From Opeltia flavorubescens (taxonomy: Eukaryota > Ascomycota > Lecanoromycetes > Teloschistales > Teloschistaceae), in assembly GCA_000442125.1 (NCBI GenBank), contig KE546972.1, positions 186,001 to 250,000 of the forward strand: a stretch of DNA of 64,000 nt, written 5' to 3'. Position 1 is the first letter of the stretch. Each line of letters starts with the position of its first letter. Below the pieces are notes generated by a model. That model was not told the DNA's origin and ran no database searches. It worked only from the letters and a program-made list of their open reading frames with translations. Of the stretch, positions 30,637-41,367 are shown piece by piece. Made by a program: the position numbers and the translations under genes.

Positions 30637-32736
30637 ATGATTCGTTCTCTTTTGCAGACTCATCGTAATGTTCGATATTTTCAAACTATTCCACTACTAC
30701 GCCATTCCTCTACTACTGGCAATATGACGAATACGGGGCATGACCCAGCAGCTTTTGAAGCAAGCAACCCAGTCAATATCTACAGATCACATATCTCCGA
30801 ATTACTGGCACCTCTTGCAGGCAAGCCAGCAAAGGAAATCTACGAAAGACTCTCTTGGACACAGACTTTTGATAAAGGTGATCTCGGTTTAGCTGTCCCT
30901 TCTCTCAGGATACCACCCAAGGAGGCAGGTAATAAAGCAGCCGAATGGGGCGAAAAATTCCCCAGCTCTGATTTGGTTGAGAAGCCCGTTGTAGCAGGCA
31001 CCTTTCTTCAATTTTTCTTCAAGCCTCAGCCGCTACTCAAGTTGATAATCCCATCAATCCTGAAGAAGAAGGCCGTCTATGGGACTAATCCCAAATTGGG
31101 TCTCAGGGATGAATCTGATGTATCTAAAGGCAAGAAGCGCATAATTGTCGAATTCTCGTCGCCAAACATTGCAAAACCATTTCATGCTGGTCATCTTCGA
31201 AGTACCATCATTGGAGGGTTTTTATCAAATCTGTACGAGGCGGCAGGATGGGATGTCACTCGAATGAACTATCTCGGGGATTGGGGCCGTCAGTTTGGCT
31301 TATTAGCTTACGCATTCGAGCTCTACGGCAATGAAGAGAAGCTGCAAAAAGATCCCATCGGCCATTTATTTGATATTTACGTTGAGATTAACAAGATTTC
31401 GAAACCTGAGGAAGATGAGATTAAAGAGAAAAAGCAGGAGCTTGAGCAAGTGATAGCTGACAGCAAAGATCCAGCACAAGTTGAAAAAGACATTGAAGTC
31501 TTGGAGTCAAAAAGCGTCAACGAGAAGGCGCGGCAATACTTCAAACGTATGGAGGATGGAGACGAAACTGCATTGGCGACATGGAGGCGATTTCGGGATC
31601 TCAGTATCGATCGGTACAAGAAGACATATGCTCGACTCAACATCCACTACGACTACTACTCTGGTGAGTCCCAGGTCGAAATGGACAGAATGGACCGCGC
31701 CGCAAAGCAACTTGAAGAGAGTGGCGTCTCAGAGGACTCTAAAGGCGCTGTAATAGTCGATCTTACGAAGAATCCAAAGACCAAGAAACTCGGGAAAGCC
31801 CTGGTACGAAAAAGGGACGGCTCTTCTTTGTACTTGACGCGAGATATTGGTGAGGCAGTCAAACGTCATGAGCTGTACAAGTTCGACAAGATGATATACG
31901 TAGTTGCATCTCAACAAGATCTCCATTTGGCACAGCTCTTCAAGATCTTGGAGCTGATGGGTCACCAAGACATAGCTGAAAAGTGCCTGCACATCAACTT
32001 TGGTATGGTGCTTGGTATGAGCACCCGGAAGGGAACCGTGAAATTTCTCGATGATATCTTGCGTGATGTTGGAGAAAAGATGCATGAAGTCATGATGAAG
32101 AACCAAGCCAAGTATGAGCAGGTCGAAAACCCTGAGCAAACCGCTGACACACTTGGGATCACGGCAGTCATGGTTCAGGACATGACTGGGAAGCGGTAAG
32201 TACTATTGGGCATACCAAATATATGATAATCAACGATCGTCTGCTGATGCAAGCCAAGAATCAACAACTATGAGTTCTCGCTGGAGCGAATGACTTCCTT
32301 CGAAGGAGACACGGGCCCGTACCTTCAGTATGCGCACGCTCGTCTCTGTTCAATAACCCGTAAGGCGGGCCTGACCGCACAGGACCTGGAGACAGCGGAC
32401 TTGTCCTTACTCCACGAGTCGCATGCCATCAACCTCGTTCGAGCCCTGTCATCTTGGCCTGATGTCGTTCAAAACACACTGAAGACCCAAGAACCAGTGA
32501 CAGTGCTGTCATACCTTTTTAAGATGACTCACATGCTAAGCTCAAGTTACGATGTACTCAAGGTGGTTGGCAGTGAGCCTGAAATCAAAAAGGCTCGTAT
32601 GGCTTTGTACGAAGCAGCCAGACAGGTCTTGAACAATGGGATGAAGCTCCTTGGACTCAACCCGGTAGAACGGTCCGTACACCTTTCTTTTAGCATTTGG
32701 CATATCCAGGTTGGGCTAACACTTGATAGTATGTGA
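30637..32736 (+). CDS. RRS1: Arginyl-tRNA synthetase, probably mitochondrial and cytosolic
   Basis: Three exons (30637-32195, 32259-32672, 32730-32736) encode 659 residues; the last exon supplies only the end of ...NPVERM. Class I features are present: the HIGH-like HAGHLRST in VEFSSPNIAKPFHAGHL, NYLGDWGRQFGLLA, and a KMSKS-loop equivalent GMSTRKG, followed by the anticodon-binding helical domain (YLQYAHARLCSI). The first 29 residues are Arg/Ser/Thr-rich with no acid (a presequence), and a second in-frame ATG at 30724 begins the mature-like N terminus. One gene may therefore feed both compartments through alternative starts. The last intron has an unusual GTCCGT donor, supported by the conserved VERM ending. 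Confidence 0.93.
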
Positions 32737-34409
32737 ACGAATCAACCAACAATCTGGCCTATCAGGATACTCAATCCCTTCCGAAACACCTCTCATCGCG
32801 GTCGTCCATCAATTTCTCCAGCAGCTGGTATCAAGGAAGATATCAGTACATCTTGCGTATCTTCACCTGTGTGATTCTAGACTATCTCCCCGAGGTATCG
32901 GTGGGGTTCGTTGACATGCGTTAGCACCCGGAAGGTGTCAATCGGCGACGGTGATTTCGCTCGGCGTGAATTCTAAGAAGCAAGTATTGAGGCCTCTCCC
33001 GATGAAAAGTTGAAGAGCTGCCAGTAACGAGAACGGTGACTGGACTCGGAGGTCATCGGACGAAAATAGTTGACATTGGCCTTGCAGACATGATTACTCA
33101 TCTAAAGCTTATAGCAACANGAAATCAATGTAAGCAGGCAATTTGGTTTCACATTTGTCCAACATGGCCGGATTGGAAGTCTTATGTGTATTGCGTTCAG
33201 CTTGACCTGAAGGAGCTTAGAAGGAGGTATATTTTTGCCTGCAACGTGAGCATTCATGGCTATTGATGAATGAACCAGCGTCTACTGTCATCAGTCCATC
33301 TCTCACCGTCTATCGTTTGCGGCAGCGGAAGTCGGATTACTCCCCAATCCAGTCATGCTACAAAATGATAGGGCAGACAGGTATGGTTTGCATCGCCATG
33401 ATTCACCTTGCAGTGATTTTGAGCTAGCATGGCATTCAGCTTGCAGAGCTTAAGCGATCAATGCTTGCGCATGCGTTAACCCGGACAGAGTAGGCAAGGT
33501 TGGAGCCGACGATCAGGTTGCAACTACCGTACCTCTGCGAATGCCGACTACACTCGTGGGTCTGACACGGAGAGAGACTGCTTTTCGAGTCGAGGTGCAG
33601 CTTCGTTGTCCACGACCATTCCTTGCTGTTCTCAGGCTCCTTTGGGGGCCGTTGGGCAGCCAATCGACGATCTTTTACTAGGACCAGGCCGCATCACTGA
33701 CCACTTTCGACCCACGCCGCCGTGAACTCGCTCGGACTCGTCCAGTAGTTGATGGATGAAGCTGCATGGAAACCGATAGAGGCCTTTCTCCTCTCTTCCC
33801 CTAGGTCCGAATGCCGGGCCTTCTCTGACTGGCCGTGGGAATGATGTGCAGCACAAGAACGGTCGAATGAAAAAATGCCAGCGCGGAGCAGGCAGCCATG
33901 AGCAAACCAGATGGATCTTCATGCAGCTTTCCACGAATCACGCCACTCCGATGGCTTTTACTTTCTGCGTAAAAAATAAATTCCAGCTTTTTTTCCTGAA
34001 TTGTTTTTCATTGTGACTCAGATGATTTTCTATCTACATCTTGACCGTCATTGCAATCTCATCCTCTCAGCATTATTTTGTCTTGTCTGTTAGTCTCCTT
34101 TCAATTTACTTTGCACTAGATCCATCGTGACCAACACCAACAAGGGCCAGCCCGTCATACAAAGACATTGTTTGAAACTATAATTATTTCAGTGGCCCAT
34201 CATGTCATGGTGGGGCAATCAGCCGCTCAGGAATCGATAAGACTGCTGCCAGAAATTCTTAGCGTTCCCGGACCCCCCCTCGAATCGCTATCCGGACTTT
34301 TTTTGGACTTTCCTCCCACATATCGTAGTCATCGATCCACCTCTCCAATCCATGGTAGCGATTGAGGCCGTTGCCGCGACTCAATCGGCAGCTTCGCTTG
34401 TTCAGCGAC
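32737..34409. other. Intergenic region / long leader of next gene
   Basis: No gene is supported. The last 450 bp are pyrimidine-rich with short upstream frames and probably form the promoter and 5' UTR of the 34410 gene. A 100-codon minus-strand frame at 33632-33934 shows no conserved features. An N lies at 33120. Confidence 0.5.
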
Positions 34410-36452
34410 ATGTCCCATAGCCCATCCCGACCCCATGCCGCCTACATTGAAGATTACAACGAGGACGCGCACACCACCGTCCCCGAGTCCCGCCAAACGG
34501 CCAATGTCGCGGCCAAGCGATCAAAGCCTGAGATCTCAGCCATCAAGGTGACCGACTTGGGTCGAGATGAAGCTAGCGATTCAGGCTACTCCAGCCATAC
34601 CGCTGCGACTCTGGGCAGCCGAGACTCATCGTCCGGTTCAAAGGCCGGATCCGCGACCTTGACCCTGGACACAAATATGGAAAGCGTAGCTGCCCGCAAG
34701 AGGAGGCCAACGATCACCCAAAGGTCATCGCAGACTACACCACAAAGTCCTCAAAAGCCATCGTTGCGGAGGTCCGATTCCAAAGCCCGTCAGAAGGAGG
34801 CGGGGCGACATGGGAGTTGTCCGTGTGGAGACTGTCAAGCAAAGGCCAAATCAAGAGCACAGAGACCGACAGTTTCACCGCAGAATACATCGTCATCCAG
34901 TCCGGATCAAGCCAAGCAGAAATCGGCCGCAAAAGCGGACAACCCGCCAGCAACAAAGAACGTGCAAATTTCCGTTCCGCCAGTGACTACAGCTGCACCG
35001 GTAATACAGCCAGCGCAACCACGTCCACGACACTCAGGCTCGCAATCGTACCGAAGTACTCCTAGGCCAGTGAGTTTTCATGGTGGGATGATGCCTCAAC
35101 CTATGTACTACCAGCCCATGATGATCGCGCGACCACCCTCAGCTTTTCCAACGCAATCACCATTCCCTCCACCATCCTATCCTCCTCCGTCGACTTCGTA
35201 CTTTCCTTCGCCATATCAAAATCCACACCCCCAACCACCGGCTGCGACTCAGCCGTCACCAACACTGCACCGTGAGCTCTATACTATACCCCCGTCACCG
35301 TATAGTCTACCGTCGCAAACACAACATCATCAGTGGTCTACGGCGCAACATGCACCACCCCGACAGCCAATCACTTACAGTGCGCCACCAATAGTTGAAT
35401 ATCCCCATGCTTCGCAATATGCTGGGAGCATGCAACCTAACATGCACCGGACATTCTCGGAGCGAGACCAAGAGCGTCCTATACCACTCCGCGACGAATA
35501 TTTTCCATTCGATGAAGACTATTATCGAATGCCTCCGCCGCCTCCACCACCTCCAAAACCACCTAATACCTCTCAGCACAGGCCAAGTATCAGGCACGCA
35601 GCAACTACGACAACACGTGCCCCGCATACTGGACAGTATTTTACCGAAGAATACTTGGAGGATGATCAAGTGCAGAGAAGTCCTCGTAGATACGCAGGGG
35701 ATAACTACGACAAACCAACTAGGCCAGCATTGGCAGTCAGGCATTCCAATGCCAAGGGCAGCGACCGAACTCATGGGATGGATCGATTGGAGCAGAATTT
35801 TGCTCAAATGAGTGTCGAAGGCAGCAGCGCAGCAGCCAAGCAAAGGAGAAGGATGACCTACTACGGTGGCCCAATACCAAAAGACCTCGAACGGCAAGTA
35901 GAAGCCTACCAAGCCGAGAAGCATGCGAGCGCGGAGGCAGAAACCACTCCGTTGACTGCAGATTCATTGAAGCTTGTGCGTCGGAAGACACAGACCAGTG
36001 GGAGCGATACTGGTAGTCGAATAAGTGGAGATGGAAGAGCGAGCAGGGAAGGCAGCGATGTTAAGCCACGAAGTGCGACCGGCCGAAGAGGAAGCAGCGA
36101 TGTGAAGACACGCAACGACGACGGATTCACGATGCGTTTCAACACATCTCAAGGCGTCAACTTGGATCTTAAGGGGGGCGCTAAAGATCGGACCATCAGT
36201 TTGAGGCAAAGCAGAGAAGGAGAAGGCAACATGGAGCTCAGCATCAAAGGCAAGAATGAGATGAGAGACAAGAGTCGAAGACGGCAGTCATACATCGATG
36301 GAAGCACTGTGAGAGAATTGGAAAGCCTGAGAGCAGGAAGCCGAATGGGACGATCATCTCGCGAAGCAGACGGCGAGCGATTGAAAGAACGATCGGTGGC
36401 TGGCAGCCAAAGCCGGCGAAGTAGCAAAAGTCGGAGGACTTTGTTGGGATAA
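34410..36452 (+). CDS. Large disordered Pro/Ser/Arg-rich protein, unknown function
   Basis: The single exon encodes 680 residues from ATG 34410. The N-terminal part is Ser/Thr/Lys-rich with a Cys cluster, CPCGDCQAKAKSRAQ, near residues 145-160. The middle is Pro/Tyr/Gln-rich with runs such as PPPPPPPPK. The C-terminal third is highly charged with many RRxS/SRR basic-Ser sites, plausible kinase targets. A segment GFTMRFNTSQGVNLDLKGG may form the only folded element. No signal peptide or membrane helix is seen. I do not recognise a family. The Pro tract suggests SH3 or WW binding, and the basic Ser-rich tail suggests phospho-regulation, but both are guesses. Confidence 0.75.
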   Translation: MSHSPSRPHAAYIEDYNEDAHTTVPESRQTANVAAKRSKPEISAIKVTDLGRDEASDSGYSSHTAATLGSRDSSSGSKAGSATLTLDTNMESVAARKRRPTITQRSSQTTPQSPQKPSLRRSDSKARQKEAGRHGSCPCGDCQAKAKSRAQRPTVSPQNTSSSSPDQAKQKSAAKADNPPATKNVQISVPPVTTAAPVIQPAQPRPRHSGSQSYRSTPRPVSFHGGMMPQPMYYQPMMIARPPSAFPTQSPFPPPSYPPPSTSYFPSPYQNPHPQPPAATQPSPTLHRELYTIPPSPYSLPSQTQHHQWSTAQHAPPRQPITYSAPPIVEYPHASQYAGSMQPNMHRTFSERDQERPIPLRDEYFPFDEDYYRMPPPPPPPPKPPNTSQHRPSIRHAATTTTRAPHTGQYFTEEYLEDDQVQRSPRRYAGDNYDKPTRPALAVRHSNAKGSDRTHGMDRLEQNFAQMSVEGSSAAAKQRRRMTYYGGPIPKDLERQVEAYQAEKHASAEAETTPLTADSLKLVRRKTQTSGSDTGSRISGDGRASREGSDVKPRSATGRRGSSDVKTRNDDGFTMRFNTSQGVNLDLKGGAKDRTISLRQSREGEGNMELSIKGKNEMRDKSRRRQSYIDGSTVRELESLRAGSRMGRSSREADGERLKERSVAGSQSRRSSKSRRTLLG

Positions 36453-37270
36453 TGGTCTAATCCAAATTGATCTCCGCTGATGAATATGGAAATCGAAATC
36501 TTACAGCAGGATCTGAAACGAATACTGTCTCTACCTAATCCGCCCTTGAATATTTGCAGATGGAAACTGACTTGGAATTTCGGTATCATACGTGCGCCGG
36601 AAAGGTTATTCAAGATAATTTGCTGACATCGCTCCTCATTGTGGTATTTCGGGTGGCCTTTCGTCGCGCAAAAGTAGCTTCAAAAGCGCTCGTCACTCTC
36701 GGAAGATGTATTCACGGCTGGATTGCTATTTTCTTTCTTGAGCGCCATATCGATGGAACGATTACGATTACGATGAGACGACCGTGTACGATTTGATAGC
36801 GATTACCAGCGATAGGCGTTGGTCTATACACTGTGTCGTTGTGCGGACTGTAGTGTTAGCTGCGGTCTCACTACTAGTAGACTGAAGCAGTATTCAAACA
36901 TGAAATCGATTTTCAATATGCAAAAGACGCAACATATATCTCATTGGCTTCTAGGTCAGGGCAACATTTTGAAAATTATTTCTTGTTGTACTGATCGTTT
37001 CACATGTAATGTCCCAAAAGGTTTTTCGAGCCAAGCATCTGCGAGGTTGGAAGTCACGTGTTGGCGTTGCCCAGCCACCTACTTTGTTTTCAAACATGGC
37101 TCCACCTCAGAAGTACGCTTTCGCAAATTCATTGACTAAAGGAAAACGAAGGCTCATTTCATAAGCTGAGATCTACTGCAATGTACGCTGGCATGGTACG
37201 AAATTAAATCGAACTTCCTCTTGAGCCCTTGCGTTTCACAAATAGAACACCTTCTGGCAGTTGGCCCATA
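36453..37270. other. Intergenic region
   Basis: Only short frames are present, AT-rich in part. I see no element in it. Confidence 0.5.
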
Positions 37271-38446
37271 ATGGCACCGGTGGACCAGATATTCAATCCT
37301 TCCTCCTCCCACCTCATATTCGACCGACGATCAACCTCCTCTTTAAAACAGCTTGTGCGAGCGGACGTCGTCTCACCCCTTCAAGCTGGCTCCTATCTTT
37401 TCACTCGGGATGCTCCTCCAGATGACCATAATTTCAAGCCCGGTAGTGGGATCATAGATCCAACATCTATCAACAACCGCGGTATACAGGCTTTGATCGC
37501 GATTTGTGGTGCTGCCATGGTCCTTGCCAGCATATGGTTCTTCTTCTGGGCCAAGAACGGCGGCTTCCATTTCAAAGAGGGCGATTGGGATGAATACAAA
37601 TCTACAGTCCTTAGGCGGAAAGGGCCGAATGGGACGACGTTGAGTGGTGCAACCCGAACGACGGATCTTGGTGGGGGAAGTATCGTCGCTGACGGTAGTC
37701 GGGATGGAGACTTTGAGGATGTCCCGATCAGCGAGAAGCCTGGAAAGAAGAAGGCAAAGAAGGACAAAAAAGCTCCACCACGCGGGAGCAAGAACAATCA
37801 CGACGAGGATGTCCGAGCCTACCGTCATGAGAAGCCAGCGCGAGTAGGTGGACTTAATCGAGCGCCGGACGGAAGCTACCACCAGGACTTTGCATACTCT
37901 TCTACAGAGCCAACAGAGCCAACGGAGTCAGAAATGACCCAAAGCAGTTACACACCATTTGTTCAGAATTTCGTGCCCATCAATACTCCGAGGAAGCCCA
38001 AGGACAAGAAAGAGACCAAGACCCCTACCAAAAACAATCACTCATCATCGTTCTACACCCACACCCCAGGCTCCACAGACTCACATCGGCCCCTTCGCGC
38101 TCACCAATATGACGACTCTTCGACTAACTCGACGCCCACGCGCTCCCGCCAATCATCACCTCGCAAGAATCCTCGACAGCCAAGCATGCCAGGTAGCTAC
38201 GGCAATTACACGGATCCCCTAGATTTTGAATCTCGCTACACCTCTGTGGGAGGATCAGATGCTGGGGAGACAGACTATAGCCGGGGCACCAAAGGCTACT
38301 TCCACCCAATCCCTGGGCTGGGAGGGCGTAGCAGTAGTCCGGAGAAGAGAACGTCGGGTAATGGAGGATATGGATTTCGACGAGGTGGGGCGCGCGGCAG
38401 AAGAGACAGCTTGAGTGATAGTGAAGGAGAGACGATGGCTTCTTGA
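37271..38446 (+). CDS. Single-pass membrane protein with long basic/Ser-rich tail, unknown function
   Basis: A single exon encodes 391 residues starting MAPVDQIF. A 70-residue N-terminal region precedes one membrane helix at about 71-94 (GIQALIAICGAAMVLASIWF). Then comes a compact conserved-looking block (FKEGDWDEYKSTVLRR ... GGGSIVADGS) and a Lys-rich stretch KKKAKKDKKA. The remainder is disordered and Ser/Thr/Pro-rich, with tandem EPTEPTE. There is no cleavable signal. By charge, the long C terminus is cytosolic. I recall similar hypothetical proteins in other Pezizomycotina but cannot name a function. The ATG at 37271 is preferred because upstream in-frame codons have no ATG. Confidence 0.78.
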   Translation: MAPVDQIFNPSSSHLIFDRRSTSSLKQLVRADVVSPLQAGSYLFTRDAPPDDHNFKPGSGIIDPTSINNRGIQALIAICGAAMVLASIWFFFWAKNGGFHFKEGDWDEYKSTVLRRKGPNGTTLSGATRTTDLGGGSIVADGSRDGDFEDVPISEKPGKKKAKKDKKAPPRGSKNNHDEDVRAYRHEKPARVGGLNRAPDGSYHQDFAYSSTEPTEPTESEMTQSSYTPFVQNFVPINTPRKPKDKKETKTPTKNNHSSSFYTHTPGSTDSHRPLRAHQYDDSSTNSTPTRSRQSSPRKNPRQPSMPGSYGNYTDPLDFESRYTSVGGSDAGETDYSRGTKGYFHPIPGLGGRSSSPEKRTSGNGGYGFRRGGARGRRDSLSDSEGETMAS

Positions 38447-39432
38447 GTGGATTATGTAAATTGGCACGCGGACATGGATGTGCTCGGACAAGGTTTGGCG
38501 GCTGCGTACCGAGAAGCCTTGTATTGACGATGTCACGAGCTAGTCACAGCACAGTAGGGGAACTCATTCGAGATTTTGCATGGCGTAAATAGACCCAATA
38601 GCATAGCGAAGATAGTTGAGCAATCATGTTACTTATCTGCCAATTGAAATGCCGCTTTGCAAGAGGCTCTTAAGAGTTCGTCTCCAGGTGTCGAGATGAA
38701 CAAAATGCCCTCGACAGCCAAGAACCCAGACTTTCAACTCAACCATACTCTCGCGAAGTCAAATTGATGAAAGCCGCGCACAGTATCGAAGGAACCGCTA
38801 CCGAAAATCCGGGGTAAAACGTCTGTGTAACCGACTCTTCGCGCCAATAACAAATTTGACAAATGGCAGCTTGCATGGGAGGTACGTACCTTTCTTCTGC
38901 CGATTCCCGCCAGAAGCCATCGTATCAAAGCCACGAGGTATTATTGAAGGCTAGCTACTGCAACAGAGGTAGGGAACGTTCATGTCAGGTACGTTGCTTG
39001 GCATAAGCATGGGATTACCGTAAGAAACTTAGAGACGGAGATGGAGATGGACGGTGGTACTAAAGGGGCGTATTTGGCGGGCCTCCTAGTCCATAAGACG
39101 TTAGATATGTTCATCGGCAGAAGTTCCCGCTTGCATGCACTTTATTTGCCATTCGAGGCTTCGTTGTTCGACCCTCGTGAATTGCATCTTTTCTTCACGG
39201 TCGGATCAAGGTTGTCGCTTTAATGTTTCTTGGCTTTTGTTTTACTCTTGACCTTGCCGTCTCGTCCACAAGAGATCCAAGGTGTCTCGTCTCAATGTTG
39301 CAGTTGCTCCTTCCAGCTTTGTGCGAGCATATTCTTTTGTTACCTCACGTCATCAATTAGACACCACCACCACCCTGACGATCACACAGCCTCTGTCCAG
39401 TAAGCATACCCTCTCCCAAAATATCTTTTATC
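38447..39432. other. Intergenic region with one weak minus-strand candidate
   Basis: A possible tiny spliced minus-strand frame (MASGGNRQKK from about 38920, then an exon near 38820-38737) is too short to support. Apart from that, I see nothing beyond the upstream region of microprotein 3. Confidence 0.4.
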
Positions 39433-39582
39433 ATGGCGTTGCCAAATGGTATGATAGCTGCACTAGGCGCCTTTGGCATTGTATTACTCTATGTTATGGG
39501 TTTTAATGCCTATAGGGTGCATCTCTTGTCCAAAAAAGAACGTGCAGAAGAGAACAAGAAATCTGCCGCACCTACGGTATAG
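39433..39582 (+). CDS. Microprotein 3: single-pass membrane peptide, first cistron upstream of reductase
   Basis: An uninterrupted frame of 49 residues starts at ATCATGG, a good start context with A at -3 and G at +4. A hydrophobic helix spans about 6-27 (core GAFGIVLLYV, then NAYRVH), followed by a tail rich in Lys and Glu. It shares GxFGxxxxYxxxxNxY[KR][VI]H with microproteins 1 and 2. The stop codon is separated by only 10 nt from the ATG of the reductase at 39593. That leaves no room for a separate promoter, so either both are made from one mRNA or transcripts begin inside the microprotein. No intron is needed here. Its function is unknown. Confidence 0.72.
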   Translation: MALPNGMIAALGAFGIVLLYVMGFNAYRVHLLSKKERAEENKKSAAPTV

Positions 39583-39592
39583 GCCCTTCACA

Positions 39593-41367
39593 ATGTCCTT
39601 CCCTATCATCACCCAGCAACTATCACAATCGTCAGCCAGTTCTATATCATCATCATCAAAGCCCGACTCGCCCGTAACACCAGCAACAGATCCAGAACTA
39701 GAACCAATCGATATCGGCGAAGTACAGAAAATTCTTGGTGAGGGAGAAGCCAAGTCAAGACTAGATCAGGCCTCATGTGGTGAGGGATGCTGTAAGCTGC
39801 AGGCTTTGGAATTGGATCCCGAGTCAGAGGATCATCTTCCTGTCGTGGTTCCAGATAATGATGCATTTCGAAGCCTGCAGATCAGATTAGGTGCCTTAAG
39901 CCTGGACAGCAAGCTCACCAAAACCTTGGATCTTCCTCCTGAAACCATCTCGTTCCATCCATTGGCCAATACTTCCATTCCTCGTACATCGGAAGTCCAG
40001 AAACACCCTCCTAATTTTGTTACTCCACATCCACCCTACGAAGTCTTCTCTGCCAAACTGCACCATACAAGACAGTTGACTAGGCCAGGAGCTGAAAAGA
40101 GAACCTACCACTTCGATTTGGATGTCACAGACTATCCCGAAGAAAGTGGCACTGTTGATTTTGTAGTGGGCGGTGCTATTGGGGTCTGCGCTCCCAACGA
40201 TGAAACCATTGTCGACGAAGTCTTTGATCTCCTAGGCGTTCTAAGACATATTCGCGACAAGCCTGTCATCCTCAAGACCACTGATGGCCGCTGGCCAACA
40301 ATTTGGGGCGACGAAAAGCCTCGAGAACTTGTAACGACGCGCCGCGAGCTCTTGACCTGGTGCTCAGATCTCCAGAGCTACCCGCCAACCAAACCCTTAA
40401 TGCGACTTCTTGCTGAGTACGCTGATGCTCCCAATGAGAAGAAAATCCTCATGTACCTTGCATCTGCTCAAGGTCAATTAGCTTTTTGCGATTTCCGAAG
40501 TGGACCTCACCTAACCCTCGCTCAAATTCTTCACGCCTTTCCTTCATCTCAACCGCCGCTTTCGCGACTCCTCTCCGTCCTCAGTACACTCATGCCGCGA
40601 TTCTATTCCCTTTCGCAGGACCCTATGGTTTCTAGTCGGCGAGATAGCATGCAGAATCGCCGGCTTATTGAGATGGCAGTCACCGTTCATGAGACTCCAA
40701 ACTGGCGCGGCGGGCCGCGAAAGGGAGTTGGCTCTGGATTCATGGAGCGTTTGGCTAAAAAGACCATAGCAGCTGAACAGGCTGGCATCGATCCATCATC
40801 CCTCGACCTCCGTGTTCCAATGTTCAGGGGTCTCATGGCAAACCCTCTCGCCCGGCAATTCTGTATGGATGGGCCCATGATGTTGATTGGCTCCGGGGTT
40901 GGTATTGCTCCATTCCGCGGCTTTGTGCATCGACGACTGATGTCGGATAATGTCACAAACAAAGTATGGGTCGTGCAAGGTATCCGCGACAGCCTGCTGG
41001 ATCAAATCTACTCGGGCGATTGGGGCGTCCACGAAGAGAAGATCAAGACAATCGTGCAATCTCGAGGTGGCACCCATAAGTACGTCCAAGATGCAGTACG
41101 GGCTCAGGCCGATCTGGTCTGGTCTCTGCTTAATGCTTTGGATGGCCGGATATTTGTTTGCGGAAGCGCCAAGGGCATGGGTGAAGGTGTTGAACAGGCC
41201 ATAGTGGATGTAATCATCGGCAAGGGTAATCTCAACAACGAAGAAGCACGTGCCTATCTGGAAGGGAAAAAGAACGAGGGGCAATACATTGCGGTAAGCT
41301 ATGCTATCCCTAACTGCCATTGCTCAACGACACGATCGACTGATAAATCGAACAGGAGACTTGGTAA
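39593..41367 (+). CDS. CPR-type FAD/NADPH reductase lacking a flavodoxin domain
   Basis: Two exons (39593-41293 and 41356-41367) encode 570 residues. The second exon adds only ETW, restoring the C-terminal Trp that stacks on the flavin in cytochrome P450 reductase and its relatives. A Ser-rich N terminus of about 130 residues is followed by the FAD-binding domain (YHFDLDVTD, the linker helical insertion, PRFYSLSQDP for FAD) and the NADPH module (MIGSGVGIAPFRGFVHRR, VWVVQGIRD, YVQDAVRAQADLV, FVCGSAKGMGEGV). There is no FMN flavodoxin domain, although the Cys-rich CGEGCC near residue 65 is notable. Its partner is unknown; sulfite reductase flavoprotein and methionine synthase reductase are the nearest families. 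The ATG lies 10 nt after microprotein 3. Confidence 0.82.

Noticed and set aside
35307-35924. 205-codon minus-strand frame
   Set aside because: It is the shadow of the Pro/Ser-rich 34410 gene; Trp/Arg-rich composition mirrors the sense codons.
38734-38934. Tiny spliced minus-strand gene beginning MASGGNRQKK
   Set aside because: A GTACGT donor follows and the downstream exon would stay in frame, but the product would be about 39 residues with no family resemblance.
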